This document shows, piece by piece, positions 5,984 through 6,518 of a DNA stretch of 6,518 nucleotides (the stretch's first letter is position 1; each line of letters begins with the position of its first letter). The position numbers were made by a program, and so were the translations under genes. The notes beneath the pieces were generated by a model. It saw only the letters and a program-made list of their open reading frames with translations. It was not told the origin of the DNA and ran no database searches. The DNA is from Methylococcales bacterium (lineage in GTDB: Bacteria; Pseudomonadota; Gammaproteobacteria; Methylococcales; Methylomonadaceae). Where the stretch lies: positions 1 to 6,518 of the forward strand of contig SHZG01000134.1 in NCBI GenBank assembly GCA_009692395.1, given 5' to 3'.

Positions 5984-6003
5984 CGTGTACTGACAAGTAC
6001 ACG
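5984..6003. promoter_or_regulatory. 8-bp dyad in the hppA leader
   Basis: CGTGTACT (5984-5991) and AGTACACG (5996-6003) are perfect inverted copies around a 4-nt gap, 28 bp before the hppA start. Its size and symmetry fit either an operator for a dimeric regulator or an mRNA hairpin in the leader. It has no relative among the other repeats in the window. Its role is inferred from position only. Confidence 0.45.
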
Positions 6004-6006
6004 CGG

Positions 6007-6033
6007 TTATTATTATTTTTTTACAATCATCAA
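6007..6033 (-). promoter_or_regulatory. Weak candidate hppA promoter
   Basis: On the minus strand TTGATG (6028-6033) lies 15 bp upstream of TAATAA (6007-6012), giving a below-optimal sigma-70-like pair in a very AT-rich stretch. The dyad at 5984-6003 would fall around the transcription start. Other AT-rich matches nearby are about as good, so this is only a suggestion. Confidence 0.2.
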
Positions 6034-6095
6034 CTCCTCGCACACCCCCTCTGAATCATTAGTCGTCTTAAATAATGGCTGCTTTTCTAACATTA

Positions 6096-6112
6096 TTGGC
6101 TGGAATAGCCAA
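6096..6112. repeat. Small hairpin TTGGCT/AGCCAA
   Basis: TTGGCT (6096-6101) pairs with AGCCAA (6107-6112) around a 5-nt loop. It lies in the 460-bp gap (5957-6416) between hppA and the transposase fragment. That gap has no coding frame I can support and mainly holds this and the hairpins at 6167-6242 and 6296-6315. Confidence 0.4.
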
Positions 6113-6166
6113 GCGTTTAATCGTCGGATTATTTTTTATAAGGTTCAAAATAATGGCAACTGTAGT

Positions 6167-6242
6167 CCAATAGCTTCAGCTATTGGCGTAAAAAACAGCT
6201 AAAGCTGTTTTAAAAACGCTGTGACCAGCCGCTTATCACAGC
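6167..6242. repeat. Cluster of three adjacent hairpins
   Basis: CCAATAGCT-TC-AGCTATTGG (6167-6186) and AAAACAGCT-AA-AGCTGTTTT (6192-6211) are perfect 9-bp stems with 2-nt loops, five bases apart. GCTGTGA (6218-6224) then pairs with TCACAGC (6236-6242) around an 11-nt loop. The first two share the centre GCT-NN-AGC and differ in their outer parts while keeping full pairing. There is no T-run after the cluster on the plus strand. It looks like a dispersed palindromic element; a small structured RNA is a less likely alternative. Confidence 0.65.
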
Positions 6243-6295
6243 TCTCTTCATGCCCGCGCCATTATAGGCGTAAAATAAGGTCAATGATTTTCTAG

Positions 6296-6315
6296 CCAAT
6301 TGCTAAAGCGATTGG
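6296..6315. repeat. Third 9-2-9 hairpin
   Basis: CCAATTGCT-AA-AGCGATTGG has the same stem length, loop length and GCT-NN-AGC centre as the two hairpins at 6167-6211, and the same CCAAT/ATTGG ends as the first of them. The only irregular pair is T6301 with G6310, which would be a wobble in RNA. Confidence 0.6.
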
Positions 6316-6416
6316 ATTTCTTTCACATTCACAAAAAATGCCCCATGTCCTCAGCCATTCAAGCCTATCTATAGTATTTTAGTTTCAACATACTCCATGT
6401 ATCCCTGTAAAATCCC

Positions 6417-6518
6417 ATGAAAAAAGCCTACAGCGAAGACCTGAGAAAATGCGTAATAAGCTGCCACGAAGCAGGATGTCCCAAGACTTTAATTATACAG
6501 ATATTGACTATAGGAAAA
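6417..6518 (+). CDS. Probable IS630-type transposase, N-terminal part (runs off the right edge)
   Basis: The ATG at 6417 opens a frame of 34 codons to the window edge, starting MKKAYSEDLRKCVISCHEAG. The pattern K-x-Y-S-x-D-L-R followed by a helix with a conserved glycine is typical of the helix-turn-helix DNA-binding start of IS630/Tc1-like transposases. The catalytic DDE domain would lie beyond the edge. There is no clear ribosome-binding site. The left end of the element should fall in the AT-rich stretch upstream (about 6366-6416), but I cannot fix it without the other end. Intactness is unknown. Confidence 0.65.
   Translation, partial: MKKAYSEDLRKCVISCHEAGCPKTLIIQILTIGK

Noticed and set aside
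5957..6416. Small protein gene or known regulatory RNA in the gap beyond hppA
   Set aside because: No start codon with a ribosome-binding site leads into a credible frame, and the hairpins do not match any riboswitch or RNA family I recognise.

Overview
The window looks like a chromosomal stretch of a moderately AT-rich gammaproteobacterium, perhaps near Thiotrichales/Beggiatoa or the methane oxidisers. That placement is inferred from codon style, the gene set and the kinds of dispersed palindromes present; it is not proven. Four intact genes sit between two transposase fragments, and nearly every intergenic gap carries palindromic repeats.

Left part (1-1255). The N-terminus of an IS110-family transposase runs off the left edge on the minus strand. 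Its upstream non-coding end (about 159-330) is where a bridge RNA would be expected. A small membrane-protein gene (341-744) follows, split by a one-base frame change at a TTTTTTC run. A decayed minus-strand coding remnant (about 774-1042) and two different repeat elements (1043-1121 and 1135-1209) fill the rest.

Central part (1256-3555). A secreted PQQ-type sugar/sorbosone dehydrogenase overlaps by ATGA a Nudix ADP-ribose pyrophosphatase (NudF type), so these two are probably cotranslated. An NlpC/P60 cell-wall hydrolase lipoprotein follows on the same strand. Between the last two lie a 31-bp palindrome, which supplies the last five codons and the stop of the Nudix gene, and a second short hairpin.

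Right part (3556-6518). A complex inverted repeat and a second copy of the 31-bp palindrome family separate the lipoprotein gene from a convergent membrane pyrophosphatase gene (hppA, minus strand, 710 aa). Its residues fit the K+-dependent subfamily. The hppA leader has a strong ribosome-binding site and an 8-bp dyad. The 460-bp gap beyond holds several hairpins, three of them built to the same 9-2-9 plan. The window ends in the first 34 codons of what looks like an IS630-type transposase.

No defence system, CRISPR array, tRNA or rRNA was seen. The metabolic genes are ordinary. The most unusual content is the variety of dispersed palindromes, one of which has become part of a protein-coding gene, and the frame-split membrane gene.
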